Shown here one piece after another: positions 1-8,749 of a stretch of DNA of 64,000 nucleotides. Made by a program: the position numbers and the translations under genes. Position 1 is the first letter of the stretch, and each line of letters opens with the position of its first letter. The stretch spans positions 1-64,000 of the forward strand of contig NZ_RHNN01000017.1 in NCBI RefSeq assembly GCF_003946245.1, in the 5' to 3' direction. Below the pieces are notes generated by a model. That model saw only the letters and a list, made by a program, of their open reading frames with translations, did not search any database and was not told where the DNA came from. The stretch is from Levilactobacillus cerevisiae (GTDB lineage Bacteria; Bacillota; Bacilli; Lactobacillales; Lactobacillaceae).

Positions 1-17
1 CATTCTTTGATTATACA

Positions 18-97
18 AAAATATCCGTTGCCAGTAATCAAATTCATTTGATTACCAACAACAGATATTTTAGAACCATTATAGGTCACCTGACCTA
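18..97. repeat. AT-rich inverted repeats at window edge
   Basis: Two nested palindromic stretches lie outside any gene. Arms at 34-43 and 46-55 are perfect 10-mers with a 2-base spacer, and pairing resumes further out (27-30 with 56-59, 18-25 with 64-71). A second palindrome at 82-97 has 7-base arms. Neither is followed by a T-run. They could be an operator or the structured end of a gene outside the window. Function is unknown. Confidence 0.5.
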
Positions 98-108
98 ATT
101 TTGGCGAC

Positions 109-148
109 AAAAAACGCCTAACCTCAGTTTAAAAAATGAGGTTAGACG
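109..148 (-). terminator. Intrinsic terminator of ppaC
   Basis: Arms 115-126 and 137-148 pair with one mismatch around a 10-base loop. On the minus strand the stem is followed by six T (109-114). It lies just downstream of the pyrophosphatase stop codon. Confidence 0.85.
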
Positions 149-172
149 CAGGTTAATGGTAAATTTAGCTAA

Positions 173-1102
173 TTAAGCCTCGAAAGCAGCGGTCAATGGT
201 GGCACCACTTGCTTCTTCCGGGAAACAACGCCAGGAAGACTGGCACGGTTGTTGGCCAGCTTAGTGTTGAAGGCCTTTTCGACAACTTCCTTAGGGCCAC
301 CAGCAACGATGAGCTCGGAGTCACTGTTCAAAACGTTTGTGGCTAAGGTAATGAACAAGTCATAGCCATCAGCGGCCATTTCAGCTTGCATTTCCTTTTC
401 CAAACCAGCTTGACGATCCAAGACTTCGTTCAGGTCAACCGTGTTGATTTGGCCGATCCGGACGCTCTTGCCAGCCATGTCAAATGACTTCGCATCACCG
501 TCAACCAATTCCTTGTCAGTCTTGGCAGCAAGGTTAGTCCCAGCCTTCAGCATTTCAATGCCGTAGCTTTGGACGTCGATGTCAGCGATTTCTGCTAAGG
601 CCCGAACGGCTTCACGGTCCTTGTCAGTCGTGGTTGGTGATTGCAGTAACAACGTGTCAGAAATGATGGCAGAAAGCATCAAACCGGCTAACTTAGCAGG
701 AATTTCAATCTTTTCTTCGTCAAACATTTCGGTCAGAATCGTGCTCGTGCAACCAACGGGTTCTGCCCGGTAGTAAAGTGGTAACTTGGTTTCAAAGTTC
801 GCGATCCGGTGATGATCGATCACGTGGCTGACCGTCACTTGATTCAAGTCAGCAACACTTTGTTGCGCTTCGTTGTGGTCAACTAACATCACGTGGTCGA
901 CTTCGTTAGCAACCGTCTTAATCACACGTGGTGCTGGTTCGTCAAAATGGTTCAAGACAAAGTTGGTTTCCATGTTGGGGTCACCCAAGGCAACAGCTTC
1001 AACATCGAAGCCCTTTTGGGTTTGGAAGTAAGCGTAAGCCTTAGCGGCAACAATGGCGTCCGTATCAGGATTCTGGTGACCGAAAATTAATGCTTTACTC
1101 AT
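173..1102 (-). CDS. ppaC: Manganese-dependent inorganic pyrophosphatase (family II)
   Basis: Cytoplasmic family II pyrophosphatase of the DHH superfamily. It hydrolyses pyrophosphate to two phosphates and so pulls biosynthetic reactions forward. The 309-residue protein shows the metal-binding GHQNPDTD motif at residues 8-15, a VDHNE segment, the VIDHHR signature and ISDT, which supply the Mn ligands. The C-terminal domain ends with [10 protein letters not shown], typical of substrate-binding Arg/Lys residues in this family. I chose the ATG at 1102 because AAAGGAGT lies 8 bases upstream; an in-frame start 21 bases earlier has no such site. It follows the LysR gene by 34 bp, so the two may be cotranscribed. 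A terminator follows. Confidence 0.97.
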   Translation of the reverse strand: MSKALIFGHQNPDTDAIVAAKAYAYFQTQKGFDVEAVALGDPNMETNFVLNHFDEPAPRVIKTVANEVDHVMLVDHNEAQQSVADLNQVTVSHVIDHHRIANFETKLPLYYRAEPVGCTSTILTEMFDEEKIEIPAKLAGLMLSAIISDTLLLQSPTTTDKDREAVRALAEIADIDVQSYGIEMLKAGTNLAAKTDKELVDGDAKSFDMAGKSVRIGQINTVDLNEVLDRQAGLEKEMQAEMAADGYDLFITLATNVLNSDSELIVAGGPKEVVEKAFNTKLANNRASLPGVVSRKKQVVPPLTAAFEA

Positions 1103-1136
1103 AAGATAAAACTCCTTTATCAAATTAGTTTTAATT

Positions 1137-2096
1137 TTATTGGTTCCGAAGTTGTTTAAGCCGTGAAATGTAGTCGTCCGTGTGCAGATACCGGTCGAAT
1201 TGGGCCAAAAAATGACTGATTCGGGGGATTTCTGCCTTGCCCTTACGGAACACGAAGGCTAAATCAAAGCGGATGTTCGGATCAAAATGAGCTGTCCAGG
1301 TGTTCGGCAACTCCTCTTGCCCGATCATAAAGGAATTAGGCAACGCCGTCGACGCCTGCGTCTGCATGGAAAAATGCAGCAGTTGCGTTGGCGTCGTAAA
1401 GTTAGCCACACTCTTTGGGAAGTCTGCGAGTTGATTCTTGTAGGCTTCATGCAGGGCTTGGTTCAGGTAGTACCCGTCCGGATACATGGCCCAAACTTCG
1501 TCCGTCGTGTCCTTAAACTTGATCCGGCGTTTCTTGGCCAATTGCTCATCATGGTGAATGAACAACAGGTCGTCTGAGATGATTTTTTTGGATTCGTAAG
1601 GTTTCCAATTTTTGATTGAGTCATCTGGTAAGTACATGATGGCCAAATCAATCTTATTGTTTTCCAAACGTTCCCAAATTTCCTTCCGTGTGAGCATGTG
1701 GAAGGAAATCTTCAAATCAGGGTTGTTCTGGTATGACAAGATGGCAAAGTCTTCAAAAACCGCGTCTTCCATGGAAGCCAACAAACCAATGTTGATTTCC
1801 CCCTGTGTAGCGCTGGTTGACTGCTGAATTTCATCGGTTGCCGTGTTCAAGATACCATAAATTTTATGCGTCGCGTCCAACATGGTGTAACCTGCGTCAG
1901 ACAGACGTAATTTTTTACCGACCGAATAGAATAGCGGTGCACCCACGGTTCGTTCCAGCTTCTTGATCTGCTGGGTTAACGCCGGTTGGGTGATGCCGAG
2001 AATCTGAGCGGCCTGCGTGTAGTTCATGGTTTCAGCAAGCTGCAAGAAATACGTCAAGGTTTTGGAAGAAAAGATACTTTCCTGTTTCGTCTTCAT
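1137..2096 (-). CDS. LysR family transcriptional regulator
   Basis: A 319-residue DNA-binding regulator. The N-terminal winged helix-turn-helix lies around residues 12-70 and contains the typical LysR pattern [20 protein letters not shown]. The rest looks like the periplasmic-binding-protein-like effector domain (about residues 100-300). The ATG at 2096 has AAGGAG at a proper distance. It has its own promoter (TTGCGC, 17 bp, TATTAT) and lies 34 bp ahead of ppaC on the same strand. The effector and targets cannot be read from the sequence. Regulation of ppaC or of itself is only an inference from position. Confidence 0.9.
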   Translation of the reverse strand: MKTKQESIFSSKTLTYFLQLAETMNYTQAAQILGITQPALTQQIKKLERTVGAPLFYSVGKKLRLSDAGYTMLDATHKIYGILNTATDEIQQSTSATQGEINIGLLASMEDAVFEDFAILSYQNNPDLKISFHMLTRKEIWERLENNKIDLAIMYLPDDSIKNWKPYESKKIISDDLLFIHHDEQLAKKRRIKFKDTTDEVWAMYPDGYYLNQALHEAYKNQLADFPKSVANFTTPTQLLHFSMQTQASTALPNSFMIGQEELPNTWTAHFDPNIRFDLAFVFRKGKAEIPRISHFLAQFDRYLHTDDYISRLKQLRNQ

Positions 2097-2171
2097 CCGT
2101 TTTTTCTCCTTATGATCGACCTTTGGTCAACTGAGGCTACCAGGCCAACCTAATGGTTACTATTAATCTAT

Positions 2172-2200
2172 ATAATAGGCTGTTTGCGGAAAAAGCGCAA
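2172..2200 (-). promoter_or_regulatory. Promoter of LysR-ppaC
   Basis: On the minus strand a -35 TTGCGC (2195-2200) and a -10 TATTAT (2172-2177) are separated by 17 bp, about 75 bp before the LysR start codon. Confidence 0.6.
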
Positions 2201-2237
2201 CGATTTCTCCTCGCAAAATCTCGACACAAGCTGAATG

Positions 2238-4685
2238 CTAATCTAAAACTAATTCGGTTGGTTTAACCCGTAACCGAACGGGTTGGCCCTCAACGTCCGT
2301 GTCAACCACGAATGACCCGTTAGAATAGCGGCCACTCAACGGGTGCTCCGTTGGCAGGACATCGTGAGTCCGTTCACGACTGGTGATGATTTCTAAGGCG
2401 GGGTTGCCCGCTGGAATCGTCATGAAGTCTACGATGCGATGCGGATCACGTTTGAGTTCTCGCAGGACGATGACGCCCCGGCGTGCACGACTAGTCGTTG
2501 AGAGCTCCTTCATAGCGAGACGCTTGAAGGCTCCTCGGTGGGTAATCAACGCAATCGTATCGCTATCGGTTACCAGGGCAAGGTTGACAACTTCATCGTC
2601 ATCTCGCAAGTCCATCGAACGAACCCCAGTGGTCCGCGCACCGTTAACGGGAACTTCGTCGATCGTGTAACGTAAGGCGTACCCGTTCTTAGAAATCAAG
2701 AGAATGCCCTGATCGACGGGTTCCGTTAAGTAGTTAACCGCAACCACGTGGGCTTCAGGCGTCTTGAGCTTCTCGTAGACGGCGGCACGGCTCTTGTAAG
2801 TTCGCCCAGGTGTCAGATCAGCGAAGGCGGTCTGCTTAATGTAACCATCGCTGGTCGCAATCAAGAAATGGCCGGCTTCTTTCAAAGTCTTAAAGGCAAA
2901 CGTGGCCACAATCTCTTCATCAGGTGCGAGCCCAATGGTTTGAGAAATGTGTTCCCCAGTCTCTTTCCACTTCACATCCGTGATTTCATGGACCGGCCGG
3001 TAGATCAGATTACCCTTACTGGTGAACATCATCAGGTGATCCAGCGTTCGGAGTTTCTCCAAGAAGATCGGATAATCCTCATCCTTGAGCCCATTGTCCT
3101 CGGAATCAGAAGCCGTGTAAGAACGCACACCAGACCGTTTGATGTACCCATCATGACTGACCAGTACGACCACATCCTCGTCGGCAACCGTAACCGTGGT
3201 TTTGATTTTCAGATCTTCAATTTGATCTTGAATCTCGGTGCGACGGGGGCTCCGGTATTCCTTGGCCACTGCCTTCAGTTCCTTACGAAGGACAGCGTTC
3301 AGGGTCTTGGGTTCCGCTAAAATGTGATTGTACTCCGCAATTGCGGCCGTCAGCTTAGCAGATTCTGCCTCTAACTGGGTGACATCGGTATTGGTCAGTC
3401 GGTACAGTTGTAAGGCAACAATCGCGTCAGCCTGCTTCTCGGAGAAGTCGTAGGCACTAATCAGATTATCCCGGGCGTCCCGGCGATCCTTACTTGCCCG
3501 AATCGTCTTGATGACTTGGTCTAAAATGGACAGGGCCTTGATGAGACCAACCACAATGTGCTGCCGGTCTTGGGCCTTCTTCAGGTTGTACTGCGTCCGG
3601 CGAGTAATGACGTCCCGTTGGTGCTCCAGGTAGGCGGTCAGAATTGTCTTCAACCCCACGTGCTCTGGGCGCATGTGGTTGATGGCGACCATGTTGAAGT
3701 TATACGTAATTTGTAATTCAGTATTCTTGAACAGGTAGTTCAGCACGCCTTGCGCATCAGCATCGCGTTTCAATTCAATGGCGATCCGGAGGCCGTCCCG
3801 GTCGGTTTCGTCCCGGACCTCAGCCAGGCCTTCCACCTTTTTGTTCAAGCGAATTTCATCAATTTTCTTGACCAGTTGGGCCTTATTCACTTCGTATGGA
3901 ATTTCTGTAACCGTAATCTGATTCTTATTGCCCCGGAGTGGTTCGATGGCGGTTCTAGAACGTACGACAACCCGGCCCCGCCCGGTTTCATAAGCTTTAA
4001 CGATACCGTCTTTCCCTTGAATGATCCCACCAGTTGGGAAGTCTGGTCCTTGCACAAACGACATCAATTCGTCTAGCTTGGCCTGAGGGTGACTCAGCAA
4101 GTAAATGAGTGCGTCCACGACTTCACCCAGATTATGCGGTGGAATGTCCGTGGCATATCCGGCTGAAATCCCCGTGGCCCCATTGACCAATAGGTTGGGA
4201 ATCCGGGCAGGTAAGACGGTTGGTTCGTACTCGGTGTCATCAAAGTTCAACACCATGTCGACCGTATCCTTGTCGATGTCCCGTAGCATTTCACCGGCCA
4301 ATTTACTTAACCGGGCTTCGGTATACCGCATGGCGGCAGCGGGGTCACCGTCCATCGACCCGTTGTTCCCGTGCATTTCAACTAGGGGTTCTCGCACCTT
4401 CCAGTCCTGACTCATGCGCGTCAAGGCTTCGTAAATCGAACTGTCCCCATGGGGGTGAAAGTTACCCATGACGTTTCCGACGGACTTGGCAGACTTACGG
4501 AATCCCTTCTCGTAAGTATTGCCATCCTTGTTCATTGAGAACAGGATCCGGCGTTGAACGGGCTTTAAGCCGTCGCGAATATCGGGTAGCGCCCGTTCCT
4601 GAATGATTGACTTGGAATAGCGGCCAAACCGGTCGCCCATGACTTCTTCCAAGGTTATTTCTTGAATGTTTTGTCCTTCACTCAC
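2238..4685 (-). CDS. parC: DNA topoisomerase IV subunit A
   Basis: Breakage-reunion subunit of topoisomerase IV, which with ParE decatenates daughter chromosomes. The 815-residue protein has the catalytic tyrosine at about residue 121 (AAMRYTEA) and a quinolone-resistance region [11 protein letters not shown] at 77-87. Ser82 and Glu86 match the usual susceptible state of ParC. The C-terminal half carries the beta-propeller DNA-wrapping repeats. The start is GTG at 4685 with AAAGGAGT 8 bases upstream. It lies 22 bp downstream of parE and is presumably cotranscribed with it from the LexA-box promoter. ParC rather than GyrA is supported by the directly upstream parE and by the absence of recF/gyr neighbours. 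Confidence 0.96.
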   Translation of the reverse strand: MSEGQNIQEITLEEVMGDRFGRYSKSIIQERALPDIRDGLKPVQRRILFSMNKDGNTYEKGFRKSAKSVGNVMGNFHPHGDSSIYEALTRMSQDWKVREPLVEMHGNNGSMDGDPAAAMRYTEARLSKLAGEMLRDIDKDTVDMVLNFDDTEYEPTVLPARIPNLLVNGATGISAGYATDIPPHNLGEVVDALIYLLSHPQAKLDELMSFVQGPDFPTGGIIQGKDGIVKAYETGRGRVVVRSRTAIEPLRGNKNQITVTEIPYEVNKAQLVKKIDEIRLNKKVEGLAEVRDETDRDGLRIAIELKRDADAQGVLNYLFKNTELQITYNFNMVAINHMRPEHVGLKTILTAYLEHQRDVITRRTQYNLKKAQDRQHIVVGLIKALSILDQVIKTIRASKDRRDARDNLISAYDFSEKQADAIVALQLYRLTNTDVTQLEAESAKLTAAIAEYNHILAEPKTLNAVLRKELKAVAKEYRSPRRTEIQDQIEDLKIKTTVTVADEDVVVLVSHDGYIKRSGVRSYTASDSEDNGLKDEDYPIFLEKLRTLDHLMMFTSKGNLIYRPVHEITDVKWKETGEHISQTIGLAPDEEIVATFAFKTLKEAGHFLIATSDGYIKQTAFADLTPGRTYKSRAAVYEKLKTPEAHVVAVNYLTEPVDQGILLISKNGYALRYTIDEVPVNGARTTGVRSMDLRDDDEVVNLALVTDSDTIALITHRGAFKRLAMKELSTTSRARRGVIVLRELKRDPHRIVDFMTIPAGNPALEIITSRERTHDVLPTEHPLSGRYSNGSFVVDTDVEGQPVRLRVKPTELVLD

Positions 4686-4707
4686 AAATGTTTACTCCTT
4701 TCGCCGG

Positions 4708-6681
4708 TCAGTCCTCTGGCTTGGAAACTTGATCGTTTTCCAACAGACTGGTATCGTCGTCTTCCAACGTAAACTGGACGTTACTTTCAATCCACTTTCG
4801 TCGGGGTTCAACCTTGTCACCCATTAACGTGGTTACCCGCCGTTCCGCTAAGGCCGCGTCATCAATTTGTACGCGAATCAGTGTCCGGTTGTCTGGGTCC
4901 ATCGTGGTGGCCCAAAGCTGTTCGGCATCCATTTCCCCTAACCCTTTAAAGCGTTGGAGGTGGTAACCGTGATTGGGAATTTTCTTGGTTTTTTTGTTGA
5001 GTTCATCATTCGTCCACGCATAATCAATCGTCGACTTCTTACCGGTCGTCTTGATTTGGTACAGCGGCGGTAAAGCAATGTACACCCGGCCAGCGTCAAT
5101 CATTGGGCGCATGTACTTGTAGAAGAAGGTCAGGAGGAGGATTTGAATGTGGGCGCCATCGTCATCGGCATCGGTCATGATAATAATCTTATCGTAGTTG
5201 GCGTCTTCAATGTTAAATTCAGTCCCCACACCAGCACCAATCGTATAGATCATGGTACTGATTTCTTCGTTCTTCATGATGTCTGGCAACTTGGCCCGTT
5301 CCGTGTTCAGGACTTTCCCCCGTAAAGGCAGGATGGCTTGGAACTTCCGGTTACGGCCTTGCTTGGCAGAGCCACCGGCAGAATCCCCTTCGACTAAGAA
5401 TAACTCATTTTTCGAGGCGTTCTTGGATTGTGCAGGGGTCAGCTTCCCGGATAACAGGCGTTCGTGTTTCTTATGACGTTTGCCATTACGGCTTTCATCA
5501 CGAGCCTTACGGGCGGCTTCTCTGGCGGAACGTGCCTGGGTCGACTTCTTGATCAGCATCTTCCCAAAGTCACCGTTCTCAAGCAAGTAGTAGCCCATCT
5601 GTTCACTGACCACGCTATCAACGATGGTCCGGGCTTCAGGCGTACCCAATTTCTCTTTGGTTTGGCCTTCAAATTGCAACAGGTTTTCTGGGACTCGTAA
5701 GGAAATGACGGCGGAAAGGCCTTCACGAACGTCGGTCCCTTCCAAGTTCTTGTCACGTTCCTTCAACAGGCCCGTCTTCCGTGCGTATTCGTTGAACGCC
5801 TTGGTCCACCCGCTACGCATGCCGACTTCGTGGGTCCCACCATCTTTGGTCCGGACGTTGTTGACGAAGGACAAGAGGTTTTCGGTATAGCCGTCGTTAT
5901 ATTGCGCGGCAATTTCTACTTCGATTCCGTCCTTCTTACCGTCAAAGTACATGATGTCGCCCAGTGTGTCTTTGTCTTCGTTGAGGTAACCCACGAATTC
6001 CTTGATACCATCTTCAAAATGGTATTCTTCAGTCCGTTCTTGGCCTTCACGCTCGTCGGTCAGGGTAATCTTGACGCCCTTCAATAGGAAGGCGGATTCC
6101 CGGAGCCGTTCTGACAGCGTGCCAAAGTTGTAAACGGTCGTGGTAAAAATACTGCTATCTGGTTTGAAATCAATCGTTGTCCCGTTATGAGCCCGGGTAT
6201 TGCCAAGCTTCTTGAGCGTTCCCTGTGGGTGCCCACCCTTGGCAAATTTTTCCTGATACCGGACGCCGTCACGAACAATGGTGACCGTGAGTGAACTGGA
6301 TAAAGCGTTCACGACTGAGGCACCAACCCCGTGCAGCCCACCGGAAGTCTTGTAACCACCCTGGCCGAATTTACCCCCGGCATGCAGGACAGTCAGAATG
6401 ACCTCTGGCGTTGGAATCCCGGAGGCGTGCATACCCACTGGCATACCACGTCCGTGATCGACCACGGTCACACTATTGTCGGCATGAATGGTCACGTTAA
6501 TTTCCTTACCGTAGCCAGACAGTGCCTCATCGACGGCGTTGTCCACGATTTCGTAGACCAAGTGGTGTAAGCCACGGCCGTCGGTTGACCCGATGTACAT
6601 ACCCGGACGTTTACGAACAGCTTCCAATCCCTCCAACACTTGGATGGAGGAATCGTCATATTCTGGTTTTGCTTTCGCCAT
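4708..6681 (-). CDS. parE: DNA topoisomerase IV subunit B
   Basis: ATPase subunit of topoisomerase IV, 657 residues. The GHKL ATP-binding fold shows EIVDNAVDEA at 44-53 (the Asn coordinates Mg), DHGRGMP at 75-81 and the glycine-rich lid SGGLHGVGASVVNALS near 113-128. The transducer domain follows. The TOPRIM domain has EGDSAGG at 431-437, PLRGKVLN at 452-459 and a DADDDG metal site near residue 500. The ATG at 6681 is preceded by AAAGGGG. It is the first gene of a parE-parC operon whose promoter overlaps an SOS-type box. Confidence 0.96.
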   Translation of the reverse strand: MAKAKPEYDDSSIQVLEGLEAVRKRPGMYIGSTDGRGLHHLVYEIVDNAVDEALSGYGKEINVTIHADNSVTVVDHGRGMPVGMHASGIPTPEVILTVLHAGGKFGQGGYKTSGGLHGVGASVVNALSSSLTVTIVRDGVRYQEKFAKGGHPQGTLKKLGNTRAHNGTTIDFKPDSSIFTTTVYNFGTLSERLRESAFLLKGVKITLTDEREGQERTEEYHFEDGIKEFVGYLNEDKDTLGDIMYFDGKKDGIEVEIAAQYNDGYTENLLSFVNNVRTKDGGTHEVGMRSGWTKAFNEYARKTGLLKERDKNLEGTDVREGLSAVISLRVPENLLQFEGQTKEKLGTPEARTIVDSVVSEQMGYYLLENGDFGKMLIKKSTQARSAREAARKARDESRNGKRHKKHERLLSGKLTPAQSKNASKNELFLVEGDSAGGSAKQGRNRKFQAILPLRGKVLNTERAKLPDIMKNEEISTMIYTIGAGVGTEFNIEDANYDKIIIMTDADDDGAHIQILLLTFFYKYMRPMIDAGRVYIALPPLYQIKTTGKKSTIDYAWTNDELNKKTKKIPNHGYHLQRFKGLGEMDAEQLWATTMDPDNRTLIRVQIDDAALAERRVTTLMGDKVEPRRKWIESNVQFTLEDDDTSLLENDQVSKPED

Positions 6682-6729
6682 GCGTAAATCCCCTTTACTT
6701 TTACTTTTATCTAAAAACCCGATATCTCT

Positions 6730-6758
6730 ATTTTACCCTAATGCGAACGTATGTTCAA
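6730..6758 (-). promoter_or_regulatory. parE promoter
   Basis: Minus-strand -35 TTGAAC (6753-6758), 17 bp spacer, -10 TAAAAT (6730-6735), about 50 bp before the parE start. The -35 and spacer are covered by the LexA-type palindrome at 6744-6757. Confidence 0.7.
6744..6757. promoter_or_regulatory. LexA/DinR (SOS) box at parE
   Basis: CGAACGTATGTTCA matches 13 of 14 positions of the Gram-positive LexA consensus CGAACRNRYGTTYC. It sits across the -35 and spacer of the parE promoter, an ideal place for repression. In Bacillus subtilis parEC is reported as LexA-regulated, which supports the assignment. Confidence 0.7.
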
Positions 6759-6848
6759 ATTAATTGGTCAAACGCCCAAGGAGAGGTATTCAGTAACTTC
6801 ATAATCATACCACAGGAAGTCGAAATCTGGCTAGACTTCTCGAGATAA

Positions 6849-6877
6849 TTGGCGTTCTCTTGAAAACATGCTAAAAT
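6849..6877 (+). promoter_or_regulatory. plsY promoter
   Basis: Plus-strand -35 TTGGCG (6849-6854), 17 bp, -10 TAAAAT (6872-6877), leaving a leader of about 65 bases before plsY. Confidence 0.6.
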
Positions 6878-6949
6878 ATAGTCCAGCTTATCTGCGGCGA
6901 GTCCCAGCTATGGCGGCTCCCGCTGCGAGAAAGAGCGGAGGAATAACTT

Positions 6950-7576
6950 GTGAAATTAATTGGTTTACTCATCGTGGCTTACCTATTGGGGGCCATTCCA
7001 AATGGGGTCTGGGTTGGCAAAGCCTTTTTCCAGACGGACATTCGCCAATCGGGTTCCGGTAACATTGGCACGACCAACACTTACCGGGTCCTGGGCCCCT
7101 ACGCTGGAACGGCGGTCATGGTGTTAGACATCGCTAAGGGCTCGGTGGCCACCTTACTACCGACCCTGTTCCACGTTACCACGATGTTGGGGTCTGCGAC
7201 ACCCCTCCTATTTGGCTTATTTGCCATTCTGGGGCACACCGTTTCAATCTTTGACCATTTCAAGGGTGGTAAGGCCGTAGCCACCTCAGCAGGGATGCTA
7301 CTGGCTTACAATCCGATTATGTTTGTGATTGCGGCCGGCCTGTGGGTGGGTCTCATCTACTGGACCAGTATGGTTAGCCTGGCCAGCATGATTGCGTTTA
7401 GTCTGATTACGCTGATCTCGTTGGCGTTTCAAGACTGGTATTTGACGGGCATTGCACTGGTCTTGACGATTTTTGTCTTTTACCGGCACCGGACGAATAT
7501 CAAACGCATTCGTGAAGGCACGGAATCCTTGGTACCATTCGGTCATGGGTATCAGCAACGACAAGCTAAGAAATAG
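6950..7576 (+). CDS. plsY: Glycerol-3-phosphate acyltransferase PlsY
   Basis: Membrane acyltransferase that transfers the acyl group from acyl-phosphate to glycerol-3-phosphate, giving lysophosphatidic acid, the first committed step of phospholipid synthesis. The 208-residue hydrophobic protein shows the three PlsY motifs: GSGNIGTTNTYR near residue 35, GHTVSIFDHFKGGKAVAT near 100-115, and HRTNIKRIREGTE near the C-terminus. GTG at 6950 is chosen because GGAGG (6937-6941) lies 8 bases upstream. It is transcribed divergently from parE, an arrangement common in lactobacilli and bacilli, and is followed by its own terminator. Confidence 0.96.
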   Translation: MKLIGLLIVAYLLGAIPNGVWVGKAFFQTDIRQSGSGNIGTTNTYRVLGPYAGTAVMVLDIAKGSVATLLPTLFHVTTMLGSATPLLFGLFAILGHTVSIFDHFKGGKAVATSAGMLLAYNPIMFVIAAGLWVGLIYWTSMVSLASMIAFSLITLISLAFQDWYLTGIALVLTIFVFYRHRTNIKRIREGTESLVPFGHGYQQRQAKK

Positions 7577-7596
7577 CACTTATTTTTATACACGGA

Positions 7597-7635
7597 GGGC
7601 TCTCAATGACGGGATAGTCGTTGGGAGCCCTTTTT
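7597..7635 (+). terminator. plsY terminator
   Basis: A 14-bp stem (7597-7610 with 7617-7630, two wobble pairs) followed by TTTTT on the plus strand. Confidence 0.88.
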
Positions 7636-7645
7636 GTGATTCAGG

Positions 7646-8521
7646 TTAAAAATAAGTAATTTGATAGGCGGCTTGGAAACTTTCGTGAGCGGCCAGATGT
7701 TGGATGGCCACCTTGGTTTCAATGTCCCCCGTTGCCGCCACGTCGTCAGCTAAGCCCCACCAGGGTTCAAAGCACACAAACGGTGCCTGCTTGGGGTACG
7801 GTGACCAGATGCCCACGTATGGCGCTGCTAAGGTCAACGCGACCCCGTGATCATTGACGCTGTTGCTCAGCATCAATGTCGTCTCGTGATTGTTCAGCGT
7901 TAAGACCTGGGCATCGTGGTCGAACAGGTCGTGCGTCAGGGGTAGCGGCTGGGTCAAATTAAGCGGGACGCTGTGCTTGGTATCACTGTAGGGTCCTACT
8001 AGAGGCACACGTTGGTAGACCTGCTTCGGTGAAACGGTGACGTGATAGTCCGTGAAATCGACCGCTGGATCGCCCAGTGGGACGTTAAAGCCGGGATGGG
8101 CGCCAAATGAGAACGTGAGTGGCGTCTCCGCGGGGTTCTCAACGGTCGCAGCAAATTTAAGCTGATGATCGATCAAGGTATATTGAACCGTTAATTTAAA
8201 GTCTGCTGGATACAGCGCCTTGGTTTGGTCATCCGCCGTTAGTGCCAAGGTAATCGTCGCAGAGTCCTGGCTGACAACGGTGAACTCGCGGTCGCGGGCA
8301 AACCCGTGCTGGGTCATTTGATACGTCTTACCAGCCAAACGGTACTGATTGTCCTGCAACCGGCCGACAATGGGAAAGAGTAGCGGTGCGTGGCGCCCCC
8401 AGTAGGTCTTGTCTGCTTGCCACATGTATTCTAAGTTACTGTCATTGTCCTTTACGCTAGTTAGTTCAGCACCCAATGGGTTGATCTGAACCGTTAAATA
8501 ATCGTTTTTTAGTGTGAGCAT
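7646..8521 (-). CDS. Aldose 1-epimerase family protein (LacX-like)
   Basis: A 291-residue protein of the galactose mutarotase-like superfamily, predicted to interconvert alpha and beta anomers of a sugar or bind a sugar (or sugar phosphate). The beta-sandwich pattern is visible, with the conserved His in FSFGAHPGFN around residue 145 and a LFPIVGRL segment in the N-terminal part. Length and motif spacing fit the short LacX/YihR-like branch more than classical GalM (about 340 residues), so the substrate is unclear. ATG at 8521 is preferred: GGAGGAA lies 9 bases upstream, whereas the in-frame start at 8539 lies before it. A good promoter precedes it. It stands alone, convergent with plsY. Confidence 0.9.
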   Translation of the reverse strand: MLTLKNDYLTVQINPLGAELTSVKDNDSNLEYMWQADKTYWGRHAPLLFPIVGRLQDNQYRLAGKTYQMTQHGFARDREFTVVSQDSATITLALTADDQTKALYPADFKLTVQYTLIDHQLKFAATVENPAETPLTFSFGAHPGFNVPLGDPAVDFTDYHVTVSPKQVYQRVPLVGPYSDTKHSVPLNLTQPLPLTHDLFDHDAQVLTLNNHETTLMLSNSVNDHGVALTLAAPYVGIWSPYPKQAPFVCFEPWWGLADDVAATGDIETKVAIQHLAAHESFQAAYQITYF

Positions 8522-8570
8522 TGTCGTTATTTCCTCCAATGTTAATCAGTGAGCTGAGTTGTCTAGGCCA

Positions 8571-8599
8571 ATTATCCACCAAGATGACAATTTAGTCAA
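8571..8599 (-). promoter_or_regulatory. Promoter of aldose epimerase gene
   Basis: Minus-strand -35 TTGACT (8594-8599), 17 bp, -10 GATAAT (8571-8576), about 50 bp before the start codon. Confidence 0.68.
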
Positions 8600-8704
8600 A
8601 AAAGATGAGAATGTGTTAGCAGGTGTTTAGCTGACGAACATTTACGGTGTTAATCGAAATCAACTCTCCTCTGGCACACACTTAAGCACTATTAGTTCGG
8701 AACC

Positions 8705-8737
8705 CAAAAAGAGACCGCAACAGTTGTCGCAGCCTCT
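8705..8737 (-). terminator. hslU terminator
   Basis: Arms 8710-8720 and 8725-8737 form AGAG/CTCT plus a 7-bp inner stem, followed by TTTTT on the minus strand. It sits 12 bp after the hslU stop. Confidence 0.85.
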
Positions 8738-8749
8738 CCCTTCGCAATC

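Noticed and set aside
2748-3320. Long plus-strand open frame of 190 codons opposite parC
   Set aside because: It is antisense to a certain gene, has no ribosome binding site, and its composition is what codon bias of parC produces on the other strand.
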